Positions 26,506 to 34,571 of a stretch of 64,000 nt of DNA are shown here, piece after piece. The stretch covers positions 27,775-91,774 of the forward strand of contig NZ_VORW01000019.1 of the NCBI RefSeq assembly GCF_007997215.1. The letters are read 5' to 3'. Below the pieces are notes generated by a model. The model searched no databases. It saw only the letters and a list, made by a program, of their open reading frames with translations, and had not been told where the DNA came from. Source of the stretch: Algoriphagus aquimarinus (GTDB lineage Bacteria; Bacteroidota; Bacteroidia; Cytophagales; Cyclobacteriaceae). The first letter of the stretch is position 1. Every line of letters begins with the position of its first letter. Position numbers and translations under genes: made by a program.

Positions 26506-27291
26506 ATGGAAAAGGTCAAAGCCAAGAAACACTTGGGACAACACTTTTTGACCGATTTGAGTATTGCGGAGCAAATAGCGCAAGCGGTCAAAGGTCATAA
26601 TGAAGTAAGCAAAGTCCTTGAAATCGGGCCTGGTATGGGTGTGCTTACTGATTTCCTGCTGAAGGGAAATCTGGATTTGCACCTTATCGATATCGATAAG
26701 GAATCTATAGCTTATCTGCATAAAAAATATCCGGAATTAGGAGAGAAGATCATAGAGGGTGACTTTTTGAAAATGCATCTTCAGGAAGCATTTCCGGATA
26801 AGTTTGCTATCGTGGGCAATTTCCCATACAATATTTCTTCACAGATTTTCTTTAAAGTACTGGATGTAAAAGATCAGGTGACGGAAGTGGTGTGTATGCT
26901 ACAAAAGGAAGTTGCGGAGCGTATTGCTTCGCCAAAGGGAAATAAAGACTACGGAATTTTGTCAGTGCTTTTGCAGGCATTTTACGATATAGAATACTTA
27001 TTTACTGTTCCACCGCATGTATTTGATCCTCCTCCGAGAGTCAATTCTGGAGTAATACGCCTGACTCGGAACACTACTGAAAAATTGGATTGCAACGAAA
27101 AGCTCTTTAAACAGGTAGTTAAGGCAGGTTTTGGAAATAGAAGAAAAACCCTTCGAAACTGCATGAAGCCTTTTAATCTTCCTGAAGAGTTTAATTCAAA
27201 TCCGATTTTGAATTTACGTGCCGAACAATTGGATGTGGCTGAATTTATATTTCTAACTCAAACAATCGAAGCTTCTCGTGGAAATCATTAA
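26506..27291 (+). CDS. rsmA: 16S rRNA dimethyladenosine transferase RsmA (KsgA)
   Basis: 261 residues. Dimethylates two adjacent adenosines near the 3' end of 16S rRNA. Motifs: KKHLGQHFLTDLSIAEQIAQ, the SAM-binding LEIGPGMGVLTDFLL, acidic HLIDIDKES, and the catalytic IVGNFPYNISSQIFFK, with NFPY in place of the more common NLPY. The C-terminal block is RRKTLRNCMKP. Its last 14 bp overlap the start of mgtE, indicating coupled translation. The pairing rsmA-mgtE is seen in other Bacteroidota. Confidence 0.96.
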   Translation: MEKVKAKKHLGQHFLTDLSIAEQIAQAVKGHNEVSKVLEIGPGMGVLTDFLLKGNLDLHLIDIDKESIAYLHKKYPELGEKIIEGDFLKMHLQEAFPDKFAIVGNFPYNISSQIFFKVLDVKDQVTEVVCMLQKEVAERIASPKGNKDYGILSVLLQAFYDIEYLFTVPPHVFDPPPRVNSGVIRLTRNTTEKLDCNEKLFKQVVKAGFGNRRKTLRNCMKPFNLPEEFNSNPILNLRAEQLDVAEFIFLTQTIEASRGNH

Positions 27292-28645
27292 GCAGTTTGA
27301 ACTTTCAAAAGAATACTTAGAAAGCCTCCAACAGGCGATTGAAACGGAAGATTTATCTTTCATTCAGGAGACGCTTGATGGAATTAATGTAGCTGATATT
27401 GCAGCACTGCTCGATGAGTTGTCGATGGAGGAGTCCATCTATGTACTTCGGGTATTGGATGCGCAGTTAGCGGCGGATATCATTATTGAGCTGGAAGCCA
27501 CTACTCAGCATAGAGTATTGAAAGAGTTGGATGTCCAAGAAATGGCCAACCTGATTGAGCTAATGGACTCCGATGATGGAGCGGATATACTTAATCTTTT
27601 CTTAGAAAGAGAAAGAGAAGACATCATCAGTCACTTTCAGGATAAAGTAAAATCAGATCAAATACTTGAACTCTTACGCTATGATCAAGACACAGCTGGG
27701 GGTATTATGGCGAAGGAATACATTCGCGCAAATAAAAACTGGAATGTCGTTCAGACTATCAATGAGATCCGTCGCCAAGCAGAGAATGTAAGTAAGATCT
27801 ATTCTATTTTTGTTGTAAATAATAGGCAGGAATTAATGGGGATTGTATCCCTGAAGAGAATCGTACTAGCATCCGATGAAACAAAAATCGAAGATATCTA
27901 TGAGGAGGAAGTGATCTCTGTACCTACTTACATGGATCAAGAGGAAGTAGCGGAAGTAATGCGAAAGTATGATTTGGAATCACTTCCGGTAGTGAATAGT
28001 AAGAATAAGCTGGTAGGAAGGATCACTGTCGATGATATCTTGGATGTAATCCGTGAGGAAGCAGAGGAAGATATTCAGGCTATGACAGGTATATCCGATA
28101 CCGTCGATGAGTATGATAGTGTGATTAAGCTTTCCAAAGCCAGATTACCTTGGTTATTAATCGGTATCTGTGGTGGTTTGCTTGGTGCGGGGTTTATAGG
28201 TTTTTTCGAAGAGGGGCTTAGTAAGGTAACAGCTCTTGCCTTTTTTATTCCTCTGATTACAGCGACTGGCGGAAATGTAGGTATCCAGACTTCTTCCATC
28301 GTGGTGCAATCTCTGGCTAGCAAATCAATTTTTGATGATTCGATGGCCAAGAGATTTCTGAAGGTGTTGCTAGTAGCAATATTGAACGGATTGATCTTAG
28401 CTACTTTCGTGTTTGGCGTGGTTGTTTTGTTTTACAAAACCGACGTAGCATTTGCGATGGTGGTGTCAATAGCCTTGTTTTCAGTCGTGCTTCTTGCTTC
28501 ATTTATGGGGACAATCACACCAATAATACTTGATAAAATAGGTATAAATCCGGCTTTGGCTTCTGGACCTTTTATCACCACTGCAAATGACCTCATTGGT
28601 CTTGCGGTTTACTTTTTGGTAGCCATGTCCTTGTTACACATTTAA
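27278..28645 (+). CDS. mgtE: Magnesium transporter MgtE
   Basis: 455 residues from a GTG start inside the rsmA end. A cytoplasmic N domain of superhelical repeats (DIAALLDELSMEESIYVLRVL) is followed by paired CBS domains (ISVPTYMDQEEVAEVMRKYDLESLPVV). These sense Mg2+ and gate the channel. Five membrane helices follow, from LPWLLIGICGGLLGAGFIGFFEE. The conserved pore block is LIPLITATGGNVGIQTSSIVV-like (FFIPLITATGGNVGIQ), with an acidic FITTANDLIGLAVYF near the end. A 12-bp gap separates it from the following dehydrogenase gene. Confidence 0.95.
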   Translation: MEIIKQFELSKEYLESLQQAIETEDLSFIQETLDGINVADIAALLDELSMEESIYVLRVLDAQLAADIIIELEATTQHRVLKELDVQEMANLIELMDSDDGADILNLFLEREREDIISHFQDKVKSDQILELLRYDQDTAGGIMAKEYIRANKNWNVVQTINEIRRQAENVSKIYSIFVVNNRQELMGIVSLKRIVLASDETKIEDIYEEEVISVPTYMDQEEVAEVMRKYDLESLPVVNSKNKLVGRITVDDILDVIREEAEEDIQAMTGISDTVDEYDSVIKLSKARLPWLLIGICGGLLGAGFIGFFEEGLSKVTALAFFIPLITATGGNVGIQTSSIVVQSLASKSIFDDSMAKRFLKVLLVAILNGLILATFVFGVVVLFYKTDVAFAMVVSIALFSVVLLASFMGTITPIILDKIGINPALASGPFITTANDLIGLAVYFLVAMSLLHI

Positions 28646-28657
28646 TTTCTTTCAAAA

Positions 28658-29593
28658 ATGAAGATTCTTATCATTGACGAGATGCATGAAAGTATCATGC
28701 CTATGCTGCAAAAAGAAGGTCATGAGGTGATCTACTCTCCTGAAATCACGCGAGAGGGAATCATTAATACTGTAGCGGAATTTGATGGACTCATTATTAG
28801 ATCAAAAACTCCGATGGATCGGGATCTGCTAGAGCGAGCTACTAATCTTAAATTTATTGGTAGGGCGGGAGCTGGTCTAGACAAGATTGATCTGGAGTAT
28901 ATGGCAGAAAAAGATATTAAGCTTTTTCATGCTGCAAAAGGAAATCGAGATGCGGTTGCTGAACATGCCGTCGGGATGCTGTTGGCGTTATTTAATAATG
29001 TCGGAAAAGCTGATCAGGAAGTGAGAAAAGGCATTTGGGATCGAGAAGGAAACCGTGGTCATGAGCTAGCAGGTAAAACTGTAGGAATTATGGGCTATGG
29101 TAATATGGGCAAATCCTTTGCTCATAGACTTCAAGGTTTTAAAGTTGACATTCTGGCTTATGATAAGTATAAGATGGATTTTGGAGATGATTACGTTCAG
29201 GAAGTGATGTGGGAAAAGCTAAAAGCTGAAGCTGATGTACTGAGTATTCATGTGCCACTAACACCGGAGACAAAAGATTTTTTTACACTGAAAGAACTTA
29301 AAAGTTTCGCTAAACCTTTCTGGCTGATTAATACAGCTAGGGGAGAAGTGATAAGTTTCAAGACATTAAATGAAGCTTTGGATCAGGGGATTTTGCGTGG
29401 AGCATTGCTTGACGTATTGGAAAACGAAAAGTTCCAGAAGTTTACTCCTGATCAAAAAGCCGAATTTGAAAAGTTGGCTGCCCGTGACAATGTATTGTTT
29501 AGTCCGCACGTGGCTGGCTGGACTTATGAATCTTATGAAAAGATTAATAAAGTTTTAGCAAAAAGGATCAAAAAGGCCTTTAAGGGTTCTTAA
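28658..29593 (+). CDS. D-2-hydroxyacid dehydrogenase (NAD-dependent, SerA-like)
   Basis: 311 residues. Reversibly oxidises a D-2-hydroxy acid with NAD. The Rossmann loop is GIMGYGNMGKSFAHRL, with the acidic DKYK region after the second strand. Catalytic Arg is in NTARGEVISF, Glu in LLDVLENEKF, and His in LFSPHVAGWTYES. The protein ends about 50 residues after the catalytic His with no ACT domain, so it is shorter than classical SerA. A 3-phosphoglycerate role is possible but serC and serB are not nearby. Probably co-transcribed with rsmA and mgtE. Confidence 0.88.
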   Translation: MKILIIDEMHESIMPMLQKEGHEVIYSPEITREGIINTVAEFDGLIIRSKTPMDRDLLERATNLKFIGRAGAGLDKIDLEYMAEKDIKLFHAAKGNRDAVAEHAVGMLLALFNNVGKADQEVRKGIWDREGNRGHELAGKTVGIMGYGNMGKSFAHRLQGFKVDILAYDKYKMDFGDDYVQEVMWEKLKAEADVLSIHVPLTPETKDFFTLKELKSFAKPFWLINTARGEVISFKTLNEALDQGILRGALLDVLENEKFQKFTPDQKAEFEKLAARDNVLFSPHVAGWTYESYEKINKVLAKRIKKAFKGS

Positions 29594-29629
29594 ACAAGTT
29601 TTCAAATGTTGATCAAAGAAAATGTGGCT

Positions 29630-29659
29630 TTGCTTTGTTTCAAAGCTTTGTTATCTTTG
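29630..29659 (+). promoter_or_regulatory. Predicted promoter upstream of greA
   Basis: TTG at 29630-29632, a 19-nt spacer and TATCTTTG at 29652-29659 match the Bacteroidota -33/-7 consensus in every fixed position. Transcription would begin near 29665, before the hairpin at 29681. Confidence 0.65.
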
Positions 29660-29680
29660 TAGTTCAAATACAAGCTAATA

Positions 29681-29722
29681 ACAAGGTAACGGTCACGTCT
29701 TGCGACCGTTACTTTGTTTTTG
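29681..29722 (+). terminator. Intrinsic terminator or attenuator in the greA leader
   Basis: ACAAGGTAACGGTC (29681-29694) pairs with GACCGTTACTTTGT (29704-29717), 14 bp with one G-T wobble, around a 9-nt loop. It is followed by TTTTTG. It lies 20 bp after the predicted -7 box and 22 bp before the greA ATG, so it could stop upstream transcripts, end a short RNA of about 55 nt, or attenuate greA. Confidence 0.7.
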
Positions 29723-29744
29723 TAGCTTTTTAATAGAGTAGATT

Positions 29745-30218
29745 ATGGGAACAATACAATACTATACTGAAGAAGGTTTGAAGCGATTGAAGGATGAACT
29801 TCAAATGCTTAGAACAAAAGGCAGAACTGATATTTCTAATCAGATCGCTGAAGCTAGAGACAAAGGTGATCTAAGCGAGAATGCCGAATATGATGCCGCA
29901 AAGGATGCGCAGGGGCACCTGGAGCTTAAGATTGCGAAATTGGAAAAAGTAGTTGGAAATGCTAGAGTTCTAGACAGTTCTCAATTGGATACATCAAAGG
30001 TTGGGATTTTGACTACGGTGAAGATCAAAAACGTGAAAAATGGCATGACTGTAAGTTATACTTTAGTATCTGAAGAAGAGGCTGATTTGAAAGCAGGAAA
30101 GATCTCGCTTGCTTCTCCATTTGGAAAAGGGCTTGTAGGTAAAAAAATCGGTGAAATCGCTGAGGTAGTTGCTCCAGCAGGAACACTTCAATTCGAAATA
30201 TTAGATATTACATTCTAA
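29745..30218 (+). CDS. greA: Transcription elongation factor GreA
   Basis: 157 residues. Binds the secondary channel of RNA polymerase and stimulates transcript cleavage in backtracked complexes. The N-terminal coiled coil (GLKRLKDELQMLRTKGRTDISNQIAEARDKGDLSENAEYDAAK) carries the two acidic tip residues Asp and Glu in GDLSENAEYD. The C-terminal FKBP-like domain includes SPFGKGLVGKKIGEIAEV. It is preceded by a promoter and a hairpin in its leader, and followed by a terminator. Confidence 0.96.
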   Translation: MGTIQYYTEEGLKRLKDELQMLRTKGRTDISNQIAEARDKGDLSENAEYDAAKDAQGHLELKIAKLEKVVGNARVLDSSQLDTSKVGILTTVKIKNVKNGMTVSYTLVSEEEADLKAGKISLASPFGKGLVGKKIGEIAEVVAPAGTLQFEILDITF

Positions 30219-30221
30219 ATC

Positions 30222-30252
30222 AATCCCGGCATATGTCGGGATTTTTATTTTT
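30222..30252 (+). terminator. Intrinsic terminator of greA
   Basis: AATCCCG and CGGGATT flank a near-palindromic centre (CATATG) with one G-T pair. A T-rich tract (TTTTTATTTTT) follows. The start is 4 bp after the greA stop codon. Confidence 0.85.
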
Positions 30253-30259
30253 ACAGATT

Positions 30260-30652
30260 ATGGCTTCAATTTTCACCAAAATCATCAATCGAGAAATTCC
30301 CGCTCAGATCGTAGCTGAGGATGAAAATTACATTGCTTTCCTGGATATCATGCCTTTAGTCAAAGGCCATGTGCTAGTTGTTCCCAAGCAAGAAGTAGAT
30401 TACATTTTTGATTTGGAGCCGGAGGTGCTTTCTGGCTTACATATTTTTGCGCAGCGAGTTGCGAAGGCCATCGATAAGACCATCAAGTGCACAAGAGTAG
30501 GCGTCGCTGTGATCGGCTTGGAAGTTCCCCATGTTCACGTGCATCTCGTCCCTTTGAATTCAATGGATGATATCAATTTCACTCGTGCGAAGCTGAAGCT
30601 TAGTAAGGAGGAATTGGCAGAAATTGCAGATTCCATTCGAGCTGGTTTTTGA
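30260..30652 (+). CDS. HIT family protein (histidine triad hydrolase)
   Basis: 130 residues from the ATG at 30260. The longer frame from 30233 begins inside the greA terminator hairpin, and homologues start with ASIFTKIINREIPAQIV, so the shorter start is chosen. The catalytic HIT motif is HVHVHLVP near residue 105, and the nucleotide-binding LDIMPLVKGHVLVVPK lies near residue 30. The family hydrolyses nucleoside phosphoramidates and related AMP compounds. The substrate is unknown. It is only 8 bp downstream of the greA terminator tract, so it needs read-through or a promoter within that tract. Confidence 0.92.
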   Translation: MASIFTKIINREIPAQIVAEDENYIAFLDIMPLVKGHVLVVPKQEVDYIFDLEPEVLSGLHIFAQRVAKAIDKTIKCTRVGVAVIGLEVPHVHVHLVPLNSMDDINFTRAKLKLSKEELAEIADSIRAGF

Positions 30653-30738
30653 TTGTAAGTAGTAAATGTGTCAGTTGGAAAGAATAACAAACCACTTACA
30701 ACTTACAAAAGTTACACTTACTAGGGCTCAATAAAAGC

Positions 30739-31614
30739 TCAGCTAACAGAATCCAAGTCTTCAACCTCATACCTCGGTGTTCCACCTTTTTTGCTCGCTA
30801 CGAAAGCTCCAAGTTTACAAGCGAAGTCCAGAACCAGATCAAGAGGTTGATCCTCTAAATATGTTTTGATAAAGCCACTGAGGAAAGCGTCTCCTGCTCC
30901 TATGCTATCAGCTACTTTAACTTTGTGACCTTCATGAGAGGTGATATTCCCATCTTTATAGACCAAAGCTCCTTTAGATCCTTGAGTTACACAGATCAGA
31001 TCCATTGGGTAATGCTGATCCAAATAGCTACAGACACTCTTAACGTTAGGTTCTACATCAAAATAGTCTGCAAAAATCTCCAGCTCATCTTCGTTGATTT
31101 TTAGAATATCAGTGAAGCCAAGTAAGATTTCGATGATTTCAAAATCATAAAATGGAGGGCGGAAATTTGCATCAAAAACCCGCAAGGTTTTATGATGAAG
31201 TAATTTGAGAAGGGTAGTTAGGCTTTCAGAATTGCGAACCCCAAGCGTACCAAACACAAATGCATCCGAAGCAGCCACAGCCTGATCCATTTCAGTATTC
31301 CATTGGATGTAATCCCAAGCTACTGGAGATACGATGGTGTATTTGATATTTTCCGGATCATCATCATTCACTAAAACCTTTGAAGTCTCATGCTCGGGAT
31401 TTAATTGAATCAGATTTAAGGGGAGGTTGAATGTCTCTAAGAATTCAATAAGTTTTTGACCATCAGCATCTTTTCCTACAGCGGAAATTAGTCTAGAATC
31501 TAATCCTAGTTGGTGTAGGTTGAGTGTAACGTTCATTGGCGCGCCGCCAGGCACAGGGCCTGAAGGAAGACAATCCCAAAGCATCTCTCCAAATATGACT
31601 GCTTTATGCTGCAT
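30739..31614 (-). CDS. PfkB family carbohydrate kinase (probable fructokinase)
   Basis: 291 residues. The start KAVIFGEMLWDCLPSGPVPGGAPMNVTLNL is typical of ribokinase/fructokinase members, with the PGGAPMN sugar-binding block. The C-terminal VADSIGAGDAFLSGFIKTYL has the catalytic Asp and anion hole. Its start overlaps the end of the sugar porter gene by 11 bp, so the two are coupled. This supports uptake followed by phosphorylation of one sugar, most likely fructose. The exact sugar is inference. Confidence 0.88.
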   Translation of the reverse strand: MQHKAVIFGEMLWDCLPSGPVPGGAPMNVTLNLHQLGLDSRLISAVGKDADGQKLIEFLETFNLPLNLIQLNPEHETSKVLVNDDDPENIKYTIVSPVAWDYIQWNTEMDQAVAASDAFVFGTLGVRNSESLTTLLKLLHHKTLRVFDANFRPPFYDFEIIEILLGFTDILKINEDELEIFADYFDVEPNVKSVCSYLDQHYPMDLICVTQGSKGALVYKDGNITSHEGHKVKVADSIGAGDAFLSGFIKTYLEDQPLDLVLDFACKLGAFVASKKGGTPRYEVEDLDSVS

Positions 31615-32950
31615 TAGTATTATGTAAATCTTGTTGAATCTCCTCCAATGAGCGGCCTTTGGTCTCTGGCATTTTATATTTCACCCAAAGTAATTGCCAT
31701 ACCATCATCAATGCGAAGAATGCAAATATATAGCCTGGGCCGAATTGAGTGGCAAAATATGGAAACACATTAGCAATAAGTGCAGCCAAAATCCAGTGTG
31801 TGAAACAACCGATGGATTGTCCGTAGGCGCGAAGTTCATTAGGGAATATTTCAGAAATAAATACCCAAATCACTGCTCCTTGGCCCACCGCATGAGATGC
31901 TATAAAAGCAAATACAAATATTGGTAACCAAAAATTATCTATGCCGCCGACTAGGAAGTTATATGACATCAGTGAAAGCGAAATGATATAACCAATCGAG
32001 CCGATGTACATCAGCTTTTTTCTTCCAATTCGATCGATTAGATATAATCCAACGAACGTAGCCAAGAGGTTAATTACGCCTATTCCTATGGTGGAAAAAA
32101 GGGCTGATTCCGTAGATATTCCTGCCATTTCAAAGACTCGTGGAGCAAAATAGATTATTGCATTGATGCCTGAGACCTGATTGAAAAAGGCAATGAAAAT
32201 AGCCAGCATGGTGGTTGACAAGAATGCTTTGGTAAATAGAGCAGAGAAGCTTCCTTTTTGCTTGATGGTTTGCTCCTCAATAACTGCCAATCGAATTGCT
32301 TCATCTACTCCATCAGGATCAGTTCTGGTTAAGATTTCTCTCGCTTTTACTTGGTCATTGAATTTTGAAATCAACCAACGGGGACTTTCCGGAATCCTGA
32401 ATATCATCGCAGAGTAGATCAAAGCTGGAATAGCTTCTACTCCAAGCATCCATCTCCAGTCGTTTGCTATGCCAGCTGTGCCTATCAGGTAGTTTGATAA
32501 ATAGGCGATAAGGATTCCGAAGACGATATTGAATTGGTAGAGTGCTACGAGTAATCCTCTATTTTTAGCAGGAGCGATTTCAGAAATATACATGGGAGCA
32601 ACCACTGAAGATGCCCCTACGCCCAATCCTCCAATAAATCTAAAAAACATAAAGGAATACGGATCCGGAGCCATTCCAGAGCCTACTGCCGAGATAAGGT
32701 ATAATGCTCCGATCCATAGTAGACTCTTTTTTCTTCCAAATTTATCCGCAGGAACTCCTCCGAATAAGGCGCCGATCACTGTACCATAAAGTGCCATTGC
32801 TATGGCTAGTCCATGTGCAAGATCACCTAATCCCCACACATCCTGAATAGCGCGTTCCGCTCCAGAAATCACGGCAGTGTCAAAACCGAAAAGGAAACCG
32901 CCTAATGCAGCAGTAATGGATAAAAAGAAAACGTATTGTTTGGAATTCAT
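31604..32950 (-). CDS. MFS sugar porter
   Basis: 448 residues, twelve predicted helices. The family signatures are present: FGFDTAVISGAERAIQ in helix 1, PADKFGRKKSLLWIGALYL in loop 2-3, RFIGGLGVGASSVVAPMYISEI, PESPRWLISKF after helix 6, DRIGRKKLMYIGS in loop 8-9, and PETKGRSLEEIQ at the C-terminus. It moves a monosaccharide across the inner membrane, probably as a proton symporter, like XylE or GlcP. The linked PfkB kinase suggests fructose or a related hexose. A candidate promoter is at 32975-33003. Confidence 0.93.
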   Translation of the reverse strand: MNSKQYVFFLSITAALGGFLFGFDTAVISGAERAIQDVWGLGDLAHGLAIAMALYGTVIGALFGGVPADKFGRKKSLLWIGALYLISAVGSGMAPDPYSFMFFRFIGGLGVGASSVVAPMYISEIAPAKNRGLLVALYQFNIVFGILIAYLSNYLIGTAGIANDWRWMLGVEAIPALIYSAMIFRIPESPRWLISKFNDQVKAREILTRTDPDGVDEAIRLAVIEEQTIKQKGSFSALFTKAFLSTTMLAIFIAFFNQVSGINAIIYFAPRVFEMAGISTESALFSTIGIGVINLLATFVGLYLIDRIGRKKLMYIGSIGYIISLSLMSYNFLVGGIDNFWLPIFVFAFIASHAVGQGAVIWVFISEIFPNELRAYGQSIGCFTHWILAALIANVFPYFATQFGPGYIFAFFALMMVWQLLWVKYKMPETKGRSLEEIQQDLHNTNAA

Positions 32951-32974
32951 GGATTCTGGGTTTAATAAAGTTTG

Positions 32975-33003
32975 CTAAACTAACCAGAAGCAGAATAAAT
33001 CAA
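32975..33003 (-). promoter_or_regulatory. Candidate promoter of the sugar porter-kinase operon
   Basis: On the minus strand, TTG (33001-33003), an 18-nt spacer and TAGTTTAG (32975-32982) match the Bacteroidota consensus with one mismatch in the -7 box. It is 25 bp upstream of the porter ATG. Confidence 0.4.
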
Positions 33004-33022
33004 AACTGTATCTTAAAATGCT

Positions 33023-34315
33023 TTACCTAAAAGGGTATATGTAGCTCCCAAAGCGTTCGACTATTGCTTTTTCTAAGTCTTCTCTATGGTCAGGATGAGC
33101 GATTCGCATCAGTTCATAAGCTCGCTGTTGTAAGTTTTTACCGTAAAGATTAACCATTCCATATTCTGTGACTACATATTGCATATGAGCTCGTGTGGTG
33201 ACTACTCCAGCTCCTTCTTTGAGGAAAGGGACTATTTTGGAAGTCCCTTTCCGAGTTGCGGAATTCATAGCCATAATTGGTTTGCCTCCTTCAGAAAGCG
33301 AAGCTCCACGCATAAAATCCATTTGCCCGCCTACACCTGAGTATTGGTAACTCGCTATAGAATCTGCGCATACTTGGCCAGTGAGATCCATTTCTATGCA
33401 GCTATTGATAGAAATTACTTTTGGATTTTTACGAATGACAGCCGTGTCGTTCACATATGCTGCTTCGTGGAAGGAAAACTCTGGGTTGTCGTCAATGGCA
33501 TCGTACAGTTCTTTGGTTCCTGTAACGAAAGCTGAGACTATTTTCCCCGGGTGTTTTTTCTTGTATTTATTGGTAATTGCACCAGATCTAAGAAGTCCCA
33601 AGATTCCATTAGAAAACATCTCGGTATGAATCCCAAGATCCTTATGTTGCTTTAGCGAATCAAGAACTGCATCAGGAATAGCACCGATTCCCATTTGCAA
33701 AGTAGAGCGATCTTCAATGAGCGAAGCACAGTGATTTCCTATTTGTCGCTCTATATCTGTAATCTTACCTCCATAATTCACTTCCGGTAGTGGCTCATCT
33801 ACATGGATTGCTGCATGAAACTTGGAGATGTGAATTTGCCCATCACCGTGTGTTCTTGGCATTTGCTTGTTTACTTGGGCTATTACAATTCGGGCAGTCT
33901 CTACAGCTGGTTTAGCTACGTCCACAGATGTGCCCAGTGTACAAAATCCATGTATATCTGGCTCAGATACTTGCACGATGGCTACATCTATTTTCAGGAT
34001 ATTTTGTCTGAATAGAAGACCTATTTCACTTAGAAAAATTGGAACATATCCTCCGTGCTCAGAGTTGACAGCCGCTCGCACATTCTGAGAGACAAACAGG
34101 GAGTTCATGTAAAAGCTATTCTTACATTCATCCGAAACTAAAGGCATGTCTCCTAAGGTAGTAATGGCGACTATTTCCACATTTTTAAGCTCATCTTTTC
34201 TAGCTGCCAACGCATATAAAAGGGTAGTCGGAGTAGCGGCACTTCCGTGGATGAAAACTCTTTGATGACTTTGGATAGAAGAAACGGCAACTTCCGGACT
34301 TACGTAAGTGATCAT
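33023..34315 (-). CDS. Acetyl-CoA hydrolase/transferase family protein
   Basis: 430 residues from the ATG at 34315, where ITYVSPEVAVSSIQSHQRVFIHG matches the usual N-terminus. An upstream in-frame ATG at 34348 adds 11 poorly conserved residues. Motifs: GSAATPTTLLYALAARKDEL, STLQMGIGAIPDAVL, GIHTEMFSNGILGLL, and SINSCIEMDLTGQVCADS, the region that supplies the catalytic Glu of family I CoA transferases. Members include acetate:succinate CoA-transferase, 4-hydroxybutyrate CoA-transferase and acetyl-CoA hydrolase; which one is unclear. The divergent neighbour, icmF, makes a shared role in short-chain acyl-CoA metabolism plausible. Confidence 0.9.
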   Translation of the reverse strand: MITYVSPEVAVSSIQSHQRVFIHGSAATPTTLLYALAARKDELKNVEIVAITTLGDMPLVSDECKNSFYMNSLFVSQNVRAAVNSEHGGYVPIFLSEIGLLFRQNILKIDVAIVQVSEPDIHGFCTLGTSVDVAKPAVETARIVIAQVNKQMPRTHGDGQIHISKFHAAIHVDEPLPEVNYGGKITDIERQIGNHCASLIEDRSTLQMGIGAIPDAVLDSLKQHKDLGIHTEMFSNGILGLLRSGAITNKYKKKHPGKIVSAFVTGTKELYDAIDDNPEFSFHEAAYVNDTAVIRKNPKVISINSCIEMDLTGQVCADSIASYQYSGVGGQMDFMRGASLSEGGKPIMAMNSATRKGTSKIVPFLKEGAGVVTTRAHMQYVVTEYGMVNLYGKNLQQRAYELMRIAHPDHREDLEKAIVERFGSYIYPFR

Positions 34316-34473
34316 AAATGATAAAAATAAAGTGTAATTGATATTCAAAGCTTGCTACCCAAGGTCGGGAAAATTCCTGATGAAAGTGTCTTACGGCTAA
34401 AATAGAGCACTAAACAAGCCAAATTATATTTTGTTTTCATGTAAAAGCGAAAGTAGAGCGCCTTTATAATTAC

Positions 34474-34481
34474 TATATTTG
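34474..34481 (+). promoter_or_regulatory. Candidate -7 promoter box of icmF
   Basis: TATATTTG fits the TAnnTTTG consensus exactly and lies 74 bp before the icmF ATG. No TTG is found at the expected -33 spacing, so support is partial. Confidence 0.35.
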
Positions 34482-34484
34482 TGC

Positions 34485-34571
34485 TATGAGTAACAAGGAG
34501 ATGAAGATTTCCTTTGCGCTTGAGAAAAGAATACTACACAAGCTAATCCAACTCCATGACTACTATTCCTG
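34485..34571 (+). CDS. Possible 28-residue upstream ORF overlapping the icmF start
   Basis: ATG at 34485 opens a frame of 28 codons ending in TGA at 34569-34571, 16 bp inside icmF. The peptide is basic (KEMKISFALEKRILHKL). It starts 4 nt after the TATATTTG box, so a transcript from that box would begin at or inside it. If translated, ribosomes ending here would terminate next to the icmF start, a layout that suits reinitiation or attenuation. It could equally be chance. Confidence 0.3.

Noticed and set aside
30233..30652. HIT protein starting at 30233
   Set aside because: That ATG is part of the greA terminator hairpin and homologues begin at the Met at 30260.
30653..30701. TTGTAAGT/ACTTACAA inverted repeat between HIT and PfkB kinase genes
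   Set aside because: Eight-bp arms with a 33-nt loop and no T tract; too weak for a terminator call.
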